From Alphaproteobacteria bacterium (GTDB lineage: Bacteria; Pseudomonadota; Alphaproteobacteria; CAAHEQ01; UBA3637), in the NCBI GenBank assembly GCA_017962565.1, contig JAGCVC010000020.1, positions 132,622 through 196,621 of the forward strand: DNA of 64,000 nt, written 5' to 3'. The position numbers were made by a program, and so were the translations under genes. The notes below the pieces were generated by a model. It was given only the letters and a program-made list of their open reading frames with translations. It had not been told where the DNA came from and ran no database searches. This document shows, piece by piece, positions 1 to 9,340 of this stretch. Positions within the stretch are counted from its first letter, which is position 1. Each line of letters opens with the position of its first letter.

Positions 1-765
1 TAAAACTGCATTTCCATCGGCTTCAACAAAACCCTTTCTTTTACGAGATTGCACAATCATATTGACATCACCGGCGACTAGTTGTAATTGTGCATTCTTA
101 TATGAAACTTCCGTATTATTCGTCAAAGTCACCAGACCATTTATATCCAACAAATCATCTTTATTTAACTCAACAACATAATCTGCTTCCCAAGAAATAC
201 CGTTTGTCAAATATGAAACTTCCACGTCCTGACTTGCACTTTGTGATGCTTCCACATCAAAAATCAAAGTAGGACGAGCCGATAAATTTTCGGGAATACG
301 ATTAAAAATAATTCGTCCGGGATAAGATGACTCAATTTTATTTCCTATTTTCAAAATTGGCCCGCCATAACCGTATGCCAATAATTCCGCTTTATCTGCT
401 GTAATCACTCCTGTTGCCGGATCAATATATTCCACATTAACTGTCTGTCCGACAGATTTTTCCATTAAATTTTCTTTTGTCAACAAATCAAAGTTAAAAT
501 TTTGTTCCAAGACTTGAACCCCATTTGATTTAAACAAAACTGATGACGGCATAACCAAATCGGAAATATCTACGAAGGACAATAAGTTTTGTCCTTCTTT
601 CAAATCAACCTGGCGCACATCATTTATCAATGCTCTACCACCATTATAAATAGTCATTGTCAAATTCTTTTGTGCGGATACAGGCACGGACTTCTCAACC
701 GCCGCTTGCGCACCAAGAGCAATCAAAGCAACTGCTACCGAAAATATTAAAGCTCTTTTTTTCAT
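1..765 (-). CDS. DUF4139 domain exported protein (3' end outside window)
   Basis: The first 255 codons are visible; the frame stays open to base 1, so the C-terminus lies outside the window. Residues 1-22 form a signal peptide (MKK, then a hydrophobic run ending in GAQAA), so the product is exported. The rest is beta-rich and carries the blocks SYLTNGISWEADYVV and LQLVAGDVN, which I recognise as typical of the DUF4139 family (function poorly known; some members are called mucoidy-inhibitor-like). The ATG is preceded by AAGGGG. It is the last of three co-directional genes (nth, DUF2207 protein, this one) and lies 14 bases after the DUF2207 gene, so an operon is likely. The family call rests on motif memory, not a search. 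Confidence 0.8.
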   Translation of the reverse strand, partial: MKKRALIFSVAVALIALGAQAAVEKSVPVSAQKNLTMTIYNGGRALINDVRQVDLKEGQNLLSFVDISDLVMPSSVLFKSNGVQVLEQNFNFDLLTKENLMEKSVGQTVNVEYIDPATGVITADKAELLAYGYGGPILKIGNKIESSYPGRIIFNRIPENLSARPTLIFDVEASQSASQDVEVSYLTNGISWEADYVVELNKDDLLDINGLVTLTNNTEVSYKNAQLQLVAGDVNMIVQSRKRKGFVEADGNAVL

Positions 766-779
766 TCTTTTGTTTCCCC

Positions 780-2378
780 TTAAAAACGTATTTGAGCAAA
801 AAACATTTTTTCAAATTCACTTAAAGGCAACCTTTTACCCTTCAGCATTATCAACAAAGCCGTATCGTTTGAATGATCACCACTTTCCATAGCAACATCA
901 ATTTCTCTTTGTTTGTTTTCATTCAAAGGATGAGCAATATATTCTTCAAATAATTTTTTCATCAATACATCCAACTTCGACTTGCGTATGAAATAGTTCA
1001 CACAAAGCATATATGCAATAAATGTAAAAATAAGTTCACCTGCAATTTGGAAAATATTGTAGGACAAGAAAATCGATATCAATAAAGTAATTAAAGGCAA
1101 TAATGCTCCAATTAAAATTTCACGTTGAAGAAGCAATACCTTTTGCCGATAGATATTTTTTAAAATCAACTTTCTGAATCTTTTGAGAACTTTTTCATTT
1201 AAAATCCAAGTTGATAACTTTCTTTCTTTTTTTGCTCCTTTGAATAAAAAAGAGAAAATATCTTTCTCATAAGAACCTTTTTTTAACTTTCCAGAACGGA
1301 TCAAAGTAATTTGTTCTTGATCATCAAAATGAACAGAAATAAGATTTTTTTGCAAAAAATGTACAACCATCGTAAATAATGTTCGTGCATCTGCTTTGCG
1401 CATATAAAGCCATCTCAACATAGAAACGTCGTAAGAAAACTTCGAACGCACCTTAGATAAATATTTGTTGCTATCCATATTATCCCGAATATCTGAAGCC
1501 GAAAAATGAAAATAAAGGAAAACAACAATTGAACAAATTAAAGATAGCAATATCCACCCGAAAGTTTTTAAATCCTGATCCAGTTTTTCATCCATCTGAA
1601 CCGCTTCAAATCCGGCCGCATCACCAACAATATTTAATCGTAAATCAATCAACTCCGGTAATATTCCTTTAATTTTATAGGCTAAATGGTTATCTTGATC
1701 CATGTACACATCATAAGCTTCTTCATTAGCTTGATTATTTGTTCCAAAGAAAGCTTGAGCCTTTACTAATGTTGTTTCTTTAGGATAAGCAACAAATACC
1801 TCTATTCTTTCTGCGGGGTAAGACAGAGAACTTCCTAATAAAGGATGAAAGAAATTTGTTACATTTCCTTCTACAAACAATGTACTTGGAAGTAAGTACG
1901 AAAGCTCAAACAAATGAACTCCTGCAGATGTACTATCTTGATCCAAAAAGATTATTCGAGTTTCCGAATCTGTCTTTTGTATTTTAGGATTTGTTGTCTT
2001 TTTATTATAAGATGCCCATAAGAAATTCATTCCGTTCTGATGTACTTTGCCATCCACATCAGTATAAAAGAGAGGATAAGAACGCACAAAAGGTGTATTT
2101 TGTGGCTCTGACAAAACCAAAACTAGGCGTTCTGTAACCACAACGCTTTTATCCGGTTGTACATCAACAAAAATAGAAAGTGACGGAATATGTGTCAGAA
2201 AAGCAACATCCAAACTTTCATCTCCAAAAACAGTTATTCGAACCTTAGCTACCTGATTTTCAGATGATGCATATAAAGAATCATTTCGTTTTTCACCAAA
2301 AGGCAAATCATCACCTTTTTTAGCAAAAACACTTGTTGCACAAAATAAAACTAACAAAAAAATAAAAATTTTCTTCAT
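780..2378 (-). CDS. DUF2207-family membrane protein
   Basis: A 532-residue protein with a signal peptide (1-19, ending SVFA), a beta-rich extracytoplasmic part (about 40-255), one membrane helix (about 274-293), a mostly hydrophilic stretch and a hydrophobic hairpin (about 422-465). This layout, and the early segment resembling a 'voltage-like' VTERLVLVL strand followed by an RSYPLFY turn, fits the DUF2207 family (YciQ type) of predicted membrane proteins of unknown role. Members usually end in a low-complexity glycine-rich tail; this one does not. The start overlaps the nth stop by four bases (ATGA), showing translational coupling, and the DUF4139 gene follows. Family assignment is moderate; function is unknown. 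Confidence 0.7.
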   Translation of the reverse strand: MKKIFIFLLVLFCATSVFAKKGDDLPFGEKRNDSLYASSENQVAKVRITVFGDESLDVAFLTHIPSLSIFVDVQPDKSVVVTERLVLVLSEPQNTPFVRSYPLFYTDVDGKVHQNGMNFLWASYNKKTTNPKIQKTDSETRIIFLDQDSTSAGVHLFELSYLLPSTLFVEGNVTNFFHPLLGSSLSYPAERIEVFVAYPKETTLVKAQAFFGTNNQANEEAYDVYMDQDNHLAYKIKGILPELIDLRLNIVGDAAGFEAVQMDEKLDQDLKTFGWILLSLICSIVVFLYFHFSASDIRDNMDSNKYLSKVRSKFSYDVSMLRWLYMRKADARTLFTMVVHFLQKNLISVHFDDQEQITLIRSGKLKKGSYEKDIFSFLFKGAKKERKLSTWILNEKVLKRFRKLILKNIYRQKVLLLQREILIGALLPLITLLISIFLSYNIFQIAGELIFTFIAYMLCVNYFIRKSKLDVLMKKLFEEYIAHPLNENKQREIDVAMESGDHSNDTALLIMLKGKRLPLSEFEKMFFAQIRF

Positions 2379-3046
2379 TTCTTCTCCTTATTTTTGGGCT
2401 TATCTTCAATCAAACCTGCATTTTGAAGAAAATACGGGCAAATGTCCGTTAAAGGACAATTGGCACAATCCGGCTTTACAGCCTTACAAATATAACGACC
2501 AAATAAAACCAACAAATGTTGGGCATTAGCTTTGTATTTATCAGGCACAACCTTTGCCAATTTTTCTTCAACTTCCAAGGGGGTTTTACCGATCGCTAAC
2601 TTTAATCGATTAGCTAAGCGAAAAACATGTGTATCCACGGCAATCAGCGGTGCATTATGCGCAACGTTCAAAAAAACATTTGCCGTTTTGCGTCCAACAC
2701 CCGGCAAAGTTTGTAATTCATCAAAATCCTTTGGAAACTTACCCCCGAACTTTTCAATTAAAGTTTGGCTCATTGCCATGATACTTTTTGATTTGTTATT
2801 ATAGTAATTGATGCTCTTGACATATTCACGCAATCCATCCAACCCCAATTCCAACATTTGTTGTGGAGTTTTTACTTTTTCATACAAGGGGGCTGTTGCT
2901 TTATTAACACCTTTATCCGTTGCTTGCGCAGATAAAATAATTGATACCATCAAAGTATACTCATTAACAAATTCCAATTCGCATCTTGGATTTGGAAAAC
3001 GTGTCAAAAGCCGTTCAAAAAGTTCCTTTATGTCTTCTTTTTCCAT
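2375..3046 (-). CDS. nth: Endonuclease III (DNA glycosylase/AP lyase)
   Basis: Base-excision repair enzyme that removes oxidised pyrimidines and nicks the abasic site. The helix-hairpin-helix is LPGVGRKTANVFLNVA, containing the catalytic lysine (RKTAN); the catalytic aspartate is in VDTHVFRLANRL. The C-terminal [4Fe-4S] ligand pattern C-x6-C-x2-C-x5-C is intact (CKAVKPDCANCPLTDIC). About 223 residues, slightly over the usual 211. I start at the ATG giving MEKEDIKEL; an upstream in-frame TTG adds only six residues and no clear ribosome site separates the two. First gene of a three-gene minus-strand unit with the DUF2207 and DUF4139 proteins, with which it has no evident functional link. Its cluster would depend on the suf operon at 34-38 kb. 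Confidence 0.96.
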   Translation of the reverse strand: MEKEDIKELFERLLTRFPNPRCELEFVNEYTLMVSIILSAQATDKGVNKATAPLYEKVKTPQQMLELGLDGLREYVKSINYYNNKSKSIMAMSQTLIEKFGGKFPKDFDELQTLPGVGRKTANVFLNVAHNAPLIAVDTHVFRLANRLKLAIGKTPLEVEEKLAKVVPDKYKANAQHLLVLFGRYICKAVKPDCANCPLTDICPYFLQNAGLIEDKPKNKEKK

Positions 3047-3127
3047 TTTTTTCACTTTATGCAATTTTTTACTTAACTATTTCGTTTTTATATGTTATTC
3101 TATACTTAAAGAAAAAGAAAGAAAAAA

Positions 3128-4387
3128 ATGAAGAATTATCTTTTGTCTTTTCTATATAGTTTATTTTACCTGGCAATTTTTGGGCTGGGTTTTTGGGGAT
3201 TATCTGCTGTTTTAGATGCAAAAACCTACCAAACAGTTGTCACAACCGTTTCTTTCTTTTGCATAGGAATGTCTTTTTTTCTATGCATTTGGTTTGGTCA
3301 AGATGAACTTTTTTTCTTATTATTTCTGAACTTAATTCTTTATGCCTTTGCAGGTTATCTTCGACCAAATATCATCGATACGTCAACGTATTCTCATTTA
3401 ATCATTTTTCCTCTTATTTGTTGGATTTTGCCCATCACCATTTACTCACTGCTCAAACTCACCTCTGATAATTCTTTCATCTATCCTTTCTCAAAAAAAT
3501 TACTTATCTTATTCTCAGAAGTCCTTCTTGTTTATTTCTTCACCTATCTCATCCCAACATTATTAGGACGACCTTTTTTTACCGATATAAAAAATCTGTT
3601 AGCTTCCGTCCTTTATTTCCCATTTGATAAAAATTATCATTTTCCGATGATGAGTTTTGTGCCATTTGTTCTTTGTTTGCTTTTGTTAATATGTCAAAAA
3701 ACGAAACGATCAACACAAATTCAAACATCTTTAACTATACTCTTCTTCTCAATGTTCTTTTCTCTTTTCTGCATACAATCTCTCTTATTTTTTGAATTAT
3801 TTTACATCAGTAGTTTTACAACTGTTCTTTTCCTTTTGTTACAAGTTTCGCACAGAATGGCTTTTTTGGATGAATTGACAAATATGCCAGGACGACGTGC
3901 ATTGATGACCGAACTGAAACATTTGGAAAAAGAAGATTATACTCTAGCCATGATAGATATTGATTTTTTTAAACGATTAAACGACTCGTATGGTCATGAA
4001 GTTGGGGATCAAGCATTACGAACCATTTCTGCAACATTATCTCAACATTCAGAGGAAGGCACTCTTTATCGTTATGGTGGCGAAGAATTTGTTTTATTAT
4101 TTCCCCACCGTAAATTAGATGAAATTTTGGATAACATGGAAGGAACACGTGTTTTAGTTTCAAATTCAGATTTTTTCCTGCGCCCTAAAAAGAATTCCTC
4201 CCCAAACAACCAACCTTATTTAGCTTCCATACATATTACATTAAGTGCAGGTGTTGCACAAAAAATGCCGGGTCAAACCTATGATGAAGTTATAAACATT
4301 GCGGATAAAGCACTTTACAAAGCCAAACAAACAGGCCGCAACAAAACTGTTTACAATAAAAACGGCAAATTTTTTGAATTGTTTTAA
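3128..4387 (+). CDS. Membrane-bound diguanylate cyclase (GGEEF)
   Basis: A 419-residue protein with about seven or eight hydrophobic helices in residues 5-240 and a cytoplasmic GGDEF domain from about 245 to the end. The substrate region MIDIDFFKRLNDSYGHEVGD and the active-site motif GGEEF (317-321) are intact, so it should make c-di-GMP from two GTP. The inhibitory I-site (RxxD five residues before GGEEF) is absent: the positions read S and G. Product inhibition through that site is therefore not expected. The N-terminal membrane part matches no sensor domain I can name. It ends one base before the convergent PAS-GGDEF-EAL gene, so the two signalling genes are adjacent with opposed directions. 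Confidence 0.9.
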   Translation: MKNYLLSFLYSLFYLAIFGLGFWGLSAVLDAKTYQTVVTTVSFFCIGMSFFLCIWFGQDELFFLLFLNLILYAFAGYLRPNIIDTSTYSHLIIFPLICWILPITIYSLLKLTSDNSFIYPFSKKLLILFSEVLLVYFFTYLIPTLLGRPFFTDIKNLLASVLYFPFDKNYHFPMMSFVPFVLCLLLLICQKTKRSTQIQTSLTILFFSMFFSLFCIQSLLFFELFYISSFTTVLFLLLQVSHRMAFLDELTNMPGRRALMTELKHLEKEDYTLAMIDIDFFKRLNDSYGHEVGDQALRTISATLSQHSEEGTLYRYGGEEFVLLFPHRKLDEILDNMEGTRVLVSNSDFFLRPKKNSSPNNQPYLASIHITLSAGVAQKMPGQTYDEVINIADKALYKAKQTGRNKTVYNKNGKFFELF

Positions 4388-4388
4388 T

Positions 4389-6869
4389 TTATTTTGAATT
4401 CAATTGACGAATAAAGTTTTCGGCCTTTTCGGTAGATAACGGGCGAGAAAAGTAAAAACCCTGTACAGCATCGCACTGCAAACTTTTTAATATTTCAAGT
4501 TCTTTTTCGTTTTCACAACCTTCTGCAATAACATTCAATTCCAAAGCGTGTCCTAAACTGACAATAGCCTTAATAATCTCTGCATTTTCACGATTACTTT
4601 CTAAATCGCGTACAAAAGATTTATCAATCTTCAACTTATCTACTGAAAATTTATGCAAGTAGCTCAACGAAGAATACCCGGTTCCAAAGTCATCGATGGC
4701 AATACCTATGCCCAAATCAGATAACTGACGCAAAATCGAACAGGCATGTTCGGTATCTTTCATTAACAAGGATTCCGTTATTTCCATTTCTAAGAAAGAA
4801 GGTTGAATCTTTTTGCGCTTTAACATTTTTTGTATTGTCGAAAGCAAATTTTTATCTTGGAATTGTGCTGCTGACAAATTGACCGCAACCGTAATCTTTC
4901 CAAGTCCCAGTTTATTCCATTTTTTTATTTGATCGAAAGCAACATCCATTACATATTCACACAATGGTGTAATCAATCCGGTATCTTCTGCAACAGAAAT
5001 AAACAATGTCGGCAAAATCAATCCCTTTTGCGGATGACGCCAACGAACCAATGCTTCGAAACCCGTTACTTTTCCGGTGTTTAAATCCACTTGCGGTTGA
5101 TAATCCAAGAAAAATTGTTTTTCTGCAATTGCTTTACGCATATCACGTTCCAAAACTAAGCGTTCTTCTATTTCCTGGTTCATTTCTTGCGAAAAGAAGA
5201 AATGCGTATCAAAACGGGATTTTTTAGCTTTAAACAATGCCATATCTGCATAACTTAATAATCTTTCAGACGTATTTGCATCATTCGGAGCCAATGAAAT
5301 TCCCACACAAGCACTTAAACAAATTTCTGTTTTATTAAGTGAGATCGGTTCTTCTACTTTTTTAATTATCTGATGAGCTTGTTTATTAACTTCTTCCAAA
5401 GAAGAAACATCATTCAAAATAATTCCGAACTCATCCCCCTCTATACGAGCTACCTCATCTTTTGAAGAAATACAAGAAACCAATCTGTCGGCCAGTATTT
5501 TCAGTATGGTATCCCCTGCATCATGCCCCATCGTATCGTTATAACGACTAAATTCTGTTACATCCAACAGTAAAACTGCCGTTATTCCTTCTTTATTCTT
5601 TCGTCTTTCCAATGCTTGTTCTAATTTTTTGTGGAAGAGAGACCGATTAGGCAACTCCGTCAATTGATCATAATTAGACAGACGCAAGATACGTTCATCA
5701 GCATTCTTTTTGGCTGTTATATCATCATTAATAACAACAAAGTGTGTGATTTTTCCGTCTTGGCTTAAAATAGGAGTAATCATCTCATTACAAACAAATA
5801 ATGATCCTGCCTTATTTCGATTGACAATTTCGCCACGCCAGAATTTTCCGGATAAAATAGTATCCCACAGTTCCTTATAAAAAGCACGAGAATGCAACCC
5901 GGAACTTAAAATATTGGGTTTCTTTCCTTGAACATCTTTCAACGTATAGCCCGTAAGATTCGTAAATGCTTCGTTTATCCATATAATACGACCGGTTTCA
6001 TCTGTAATCATTACAGAATTCATTGCCGTTGAAATAGCAGTCCCCAACAAACGCAAAAACGTCTGATCGTCGGCAATTTGCAGAATCATACCCAACCTTA
6101 AAGCAACATTTTCCAAACGATTCAACACCAAATGGCCTAACTGAACAGTCGGGGCTAAAATCGTTAAAACGCCCATAGATTCTTTTTTAGATAAAAAAGG
6201 AAATGCCATCAATCGATAATTTTTGCCGTCTTCATCTTTGACTTCATCAACACAAATTTCCATCCTTTCGACAGCACGAACTGCAGGATGTATCAACTTA
6301 TCATTACTGGTATAAAAAGTATTGACGCTGACCATATTTGACATTTCACCGGAACAGGCCAAAACTTGAACGCCCTTTTCTTCCTTATCGACTTTCCCTA
6401 CCCAAATCAAAGGACATGTAAACATAATACTCAGCTGACTGGCGATAAAGGAAGCAAACTGTTCCAGCGTTTCCCCAATTAAGACACGGCGCAAAATTAC
6501 ATTTGATAAACTTTCCAAACGTTCATGGAAAAAGCGCGAAGAATCATCCTTTATAATGCAATTGTAATACTGTTCCTTATCTTTTTGAAACGGGACCAAA
6601 GAAATATCTACTTCAAAAGATGTTCCATCTTTCTTTACACCTTGCTTGTACAGTTGTTCAATCTGTCCATCCAACAATTCAAAAACTAAACCGCCGTTTT
6701 CTTCTTTAACAATCGTAGTAGCAGGTAAAATTAAAGAAATCGGTTTTTCTATCAATTCTTTTTCTTTGTATCCGAACAAACGAGTCGCCGCGGGATTTAT
6801 TTGTTTAATAATTCCCTTTCCATCAATGATAACAACAGCATTCGAAACTTCGTTTATTTTCTTTAACAC
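4389..6869 (-). CDS. PAS-GAF-PAS-GGDEF-EAL c-di-GMP protein
   Basis: An 826-residue cytosolic regulator with no membrane segment. Domains in order: PAS (about 5-112), GAF-like (about 135-258), PAS (about 270-392), GGDEF (about 395-560) and EAL (about 570-822). The cyclase motif is E477-G-D-E-F, the first glycine replaced by glutamate, so synthesis is doubtful. The EAL domain keeps E605-A-L, the NLS block, ITESLL, DDFGTGYSSL and IAEGCE, so it is probably an active c-di-GMP phosphodiesterase, perhaps regulated by GTP bound to the GGDEF part. Translation starts at GTG, chosen because AGGGGAG lies nine bases upstream. It converges on the GGEEF cyclase gene, an opposing enzyme activity. Confidence 0.92.
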   Translation of the reverse strand: MLKKINEVSNAVVIIDGKGIIKQINPAATRLFGYKEKELIEKPISLILPATTIVKEENGGLVFELLDGQIEQLYKQGVKKDGTSFEVDISLVPFQKDKEQYYNCIIKDDSSRFFHERLESLSNVILRRVLIGETLEQFASFIASQLSIMFTCPLIWVGKVDKEEKGVQVLACSGEMSNMVSVNTFYTSNDKLIHPAVRAVERMEICVDEVKDEDGKNYRLMAFPFLSKKESMGVLTILAPTVQLGHLVLNRLENVALRLGMILQIADDQTFLRLLGTAISTAMNSVMITDETGRIIWINEAFTNLTGYTLKDVQGKKPNILSSGLHSRAFYKELWDTILSGKFWRGEIVNRNKAGSLFVCNEMITPILSQDGKITHFVVINDDITAKKNADERILRLSNYDQLTELPNRSLFHKKLEQALERRKNKEGITAVLLLDVTEFSRYNDTMGHDAGDTILKILADRLVSCISSKDEVARIEGDEFGIILNDVSSLEEVNKQAHQIIKKVEEPISLNKTEICLSACVGISLAPNDANTSERLLSYADMALFKAKKSRFDTHFFFSQEMNQEIEERLVLERDMRKAIAEKQFFLDYQPQVDLNTGKVTGFEALVRWRHPQKGLILPTLFISVAEDTGLITPLCEYVMDVAFDQIKKWNKLGLGKITVAVNLSAAQFQDKNLLSTIQKMLKRKKIQPSFLEMEITESLLMKDTEHACSILRQLSDLGIGIAIDDFGTGYSSLSYLHKFSVDKLKIDKSFVRDLESNRENAEIIKAIVSLGHALELNVIAEGCENEKELEILKSLQCDAVQGFYFSRPLSTEKAENFIRQLNSK

Positions 6870-6956
6870 TGTTCAGGCTCCCCTTAATTGTTCTGTCCGG
6901 ATTTTAGCAGAAAAAAATATAAAAGAAAACACTTTTTTATCAAAAAGTGACTTTTA

Positions 6957-6985
6957 TTGACTTTTTGTAATTTTTATGGTAGAAT
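6957..6985 (+). promoter_or_regulatory. Sigma-70-type promoter for the 7021 gene
   Basis: TTGACT, a 17-base spacer, then TAGAAT, 35 bases before the ATG at 7021. Both hexamers are one base from consensus. Confidence 0.75.
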
Positions 6986-7020
6986 GAAGGTGTGTTGCTG
7001 ATAAAGAAAAGGAGCTCGTT

Positions 7021-8109
7021 ATGTATGAATTTTTTTCGAATGATTCGCCAATTCTTCACGATGTATCTTTTTACTCTTTCTCCGAAAGCTTAAGAGAAAG
7101 CTATTTTAAAGGAAAAAAAGACATTGATTCTGCCGATGGTGCCTACATACGTAGCAACTTTAACCACTTAAAAAATTTAATTCTTCAATATCCGGAAAGC
7201 AGAAGAAAAAAGATCCTAACAGAAAAGATAATGTCTTATTTTTTAAAGAATCTTGCAACTGCGGAATATTATCAAGTTATCAATGAAAAAAAACAGGATT
7301 TAAAAACGTTAGCTTTTGAAGTCGGAGCCAATGATTTGGGAATCGATTTAATAAAAAAAGAAAAAGTATTAAAAGAAAGCGCGGAAAGAAGCCAACGAAA
7401 TTATATGGCGCGTTGGGGTGAAAAAGAAGAAGATGATGATGAAGATGATATTTTGGAACAAAAAAAAGAACCAGAAATAAAATTATTAGATGATACACCT
7501 ACTTTTATGTTAATGATGTACGGAACAAGAGGAATTTCTTTTGCTCACCAAGATCCAAGGACTGAAAAAATGGATTTGGCTGGCCAATTGATTAATGAAT
7601 TTAACATAGATCCACATAAAATTGTTACCGTAAAATTGAATAGAAGCTCTGTATTTGATCGCTATGGACAAACGACTCCCTTTATGTACTTTTTGGAAAG
7701 ACATGATACTTGGGGAGACCGTGAATCGCACCCTTATCTTAAAGTTCCACCAACTACAGACCATGCTTTCTATGCAAACGCCGACTTAGAGTTTATAGAT
7801 TTTGCAAATCATCGAATTTATATGAGTTTTCTCAGAGCCGGGTTGCCCATATATGCTGGAAAATTTGCCACTGATCATGTTGTAGAAGCGCTCGAAAAAT
7901 GGAATGCAGAACATCCACAACCGACTCAACTAATTGAGGATGAGGCCCAAACGGAAAAAACACCTGTTTTTAAATTAGAGCAGGAAATTATTCAAGAAGA
8001 AGTTCCGAAAGATACTCAGCAAAAACCAAGAAAAGTTTCTCATCACAAAAAAGTTATTGATAATGAAACTCAAAACCTTTTTGAAAGAGAAAATAACAAA
8101 ATCAGATAA
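7021..8109 (+). CDS. Orphan cytosolic protein, function unknown
   Basis: I do not recognise this 362-residue protein. It has no signal peptide or membrane helix. Residues 1-120 look helical and charged; 134-150 form an acidic stretch (EKEEDDDEDD); 155-310 look like a mixed alpha/beta domain beginning TFMLMMYGTRG; the last 50 residues are charged and probably disordered, rich in lysine and glutamate. The ATG follows AAAGGAG at good spacing, a near-consensus promoter lies upstream and a strong hairpin terminator follows, so it is a single-gene transcript that is probably well expressed. It is flanked by signalling genes and by the Cys/Fe-S operon. No function can be assigned. Confidence 0.85.
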   Translation: MYEFFSNDSPILHDVSFYSFSESLRESYFKGKKDIDSADGAYIRSNFNHLKNLILQYPESRRKKILTEKIMSYFLKNLATAEYYQVINEKKQDLKTLAFEVGANDLGIDLIKKEKVLKESAERSQRNYMARWGEKEEDDDEDDILEQKKEPEIKLLDDTPTFMLMMYGTRGISFAHQDPRTEKMDLAGQLINEFNIDPHKIVTVKLNRSSVFDRYGQTTPFMYFLERHDTWGDRESHPYLKVPPTTDHAFYANADLEFIDFANHRIYMSFLRAGLPIYAGKFATDHVVEALEKWNAEHPQPTQLIEDEAQTEKTPVFKLEQEIIQEEVPKDTQQKPRKVSHHKKVIDNETQNLFERENNKIR

Positions 8110-8110
8110 C

Positions 8111-8145
8111 AAAAAAACGCGGTGATTTTCACACCGCGTTTTTTA
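8111..8145. terminator. Bidirectional intrinsic terminator
   Basis: Perfect eight-base stem ACGCGGTG/CACCGCGT with a seven-base loop, A-run on the left and T-run on the right, between the convergent 7021 and 8158 genes. Confidence 0.88.
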
Positions 8146-8157
8146 GTACTTATTAAA

Positions 8158-8754
8158 TCATTCAATACAACAGTCAACCGCTTTACGAATAACTGCTTTC
8201 ATCTTACCAAATAAGCTGTTTTCAACAGGAGCTGTCGAATCAATATGTTTTGCTTTATCTGTTGCTGCAGGAAGCGCTTGTTGAATCTTTTCTTGTAACT
8301 GAGCAACTTTCTTTTCATCATCTGCAATCCATTCGACATCCTTTGTATCGATTAAATTCATATTTAATCCCCAGAACAAGCAATATAAATCATATGCTTG
8401 AGTAAACAACTGATATGCCTCTTTAGTATTACCCATACTTTGTTGTTTAGTTCCGACTTCCATTAAACGCATAGAAGAAGAAAGCAAATGTTTTGAAATA
8501 CACCATACTTCACCTTCATAGCTTGGAATCACTTTTAACATCAAATTCTTACGCAGTTCACGGATTTCCTGAACCATGTCATAAAAACTGTTCTTACCTG
8601 TTTTGGCACCGGAAAATATTAAATGTTCTTCAATGGAAATTAAGTTCATTATTGCGATTGTCAAATCCTGATCGGAAGATAAATCTTTCGGATTTTTCTT
8701 TTTAGCATTATCTAAACGTTCTACAAATTCTTTTACATCAGCGGCTTTTTTCAT
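8158..8754 (-). CDS. Small helical protein of an uncharacterised redox-like operon
   Basis: A 198-residue, mostly helical protein without signal peptide. Notable blocks are DQDLTIAIMNLISIEEHL, the highly conserved-looking EGEVWCISKHLL, RLMEVGTK, and the pair GNTKEAYQLFTQAYDLY, which resembles one TPR helix hairpin. It ends in DCCIE, a cysteine pair three residues from the C-terminus. I start at the ATG giving MKKAADVKEF because GAGGAG sits seven bases upstream; a longer in-frame start would overlap the preceding gene. It lies 11 bases after the cysteine-bearing membrane protein gene. From memory, similar proteins occur in candidate-phyla bacteria beside similar membrane proteins; that recollection needs a database search. 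Function unknown. Confidence 0.85.
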   Translation of the reverse strand: MKKAADVKEFVERLDNAKKKNPKDLSSDQDLTIAIMNLISIEEHLIFSGAKTGKNSFYDMVQEIRELRKNLMLKVIPSYEGEVWCISKHLLSSSMRLMEVGTKQQSMGNTKEAYQLFTQAYDLYCLFWGLNMNLIDTKDVEWIADDEKKVAQLQEKIQQALPAATDKAKHIDSTAPVENSLFGKMKAVIRKAVDCCIE

Positions 8755-8765
8755 TTTTTTCTCCT

Positions 8766-9305
8766 CTAATTTAAGATAAATATTTCTTGGCAATCACACA
8801 AATCCGTACCCCAAAAGATATAACACATCAATGCATCACACAAAAAAGGAATCACTACCTTTTCAAATGGGAAATGTGCGTGTCCTCCATTCTTTTCTTT
8901 CAACCATGCATACAAATGAACTCCCAAAATATGGGCTATAGCACCGCATATTGTTGCGAACAAGAAAGAATCAACATATAACAACTTCCAATGCAACATA
9001 GGCTTATATTCCAACGTATTAACATAAACAAAGCCGACAGAAGCTACTGATAGAAGCATCAATAACAAATTACGCCCCTTAAAATTCCAACTTCTCTTTT
9101 CAAAAAAACGTATAAACCAATATCCCATAACGGCCAACAAGGCACCAAACAATACACCAACAACCTCATCTTTTACGCCAAGCTTCCGGGCAATTCCTAA
9201 AGAAGCTCCTAATAAGATGGGACAGACAGTTGTACAAGCGGGATTAGCAAAAACTTTACTTATACCTGCAAAAATCAGTCCAAAGCCCAGCATCAAAATT
9301 TTCAT
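8766..9305 (-). CDS. Multi-helix membrane protein with paired cysteines
   Basis: A 179-residue protein with about five membrane helices. The first helix runs into N-P-A-C24-T-T-V-C28-P, followed by ILLGASLGIARKLGVKDE, a glycine-rich helix. The last 25 residues carry four more cysteines (LCDALMC, LCDC), close to the C-terminus. Paired cysteines at membrane edges suggest thiol exchange or metal binding, but no known family can be named with certainty. It sits 35 bases after the flavodoxin/ferredoxin gene and 11 bases before the small helical protein gene, both co-directional, so the three probably act together. Electron transfer from the ferredoxin-like neighbour to membrane thiols is a speculation. 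Confidence 0.85.
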   Translation of the reverse strand: MKILMLGFGLIFAGISKVFANPACTTVCPILLGASLGIARKLGVKDEVVGVLFGALLAVMGYWFIRFFEKRSWNFKGRNLLLMLLSVASVGFVYVNTLEYKPMLHWKLLYVDSFLFATICGAIAHILGVHLYAWLKEKNGGHAHFPFEKVVIPFLCDALMCYIFWGTDLCDCQEIFILN

Positions 9306-9340
9306 TGTAATTTTCCTTTCTTTTATAAACTTTTGTCCGA

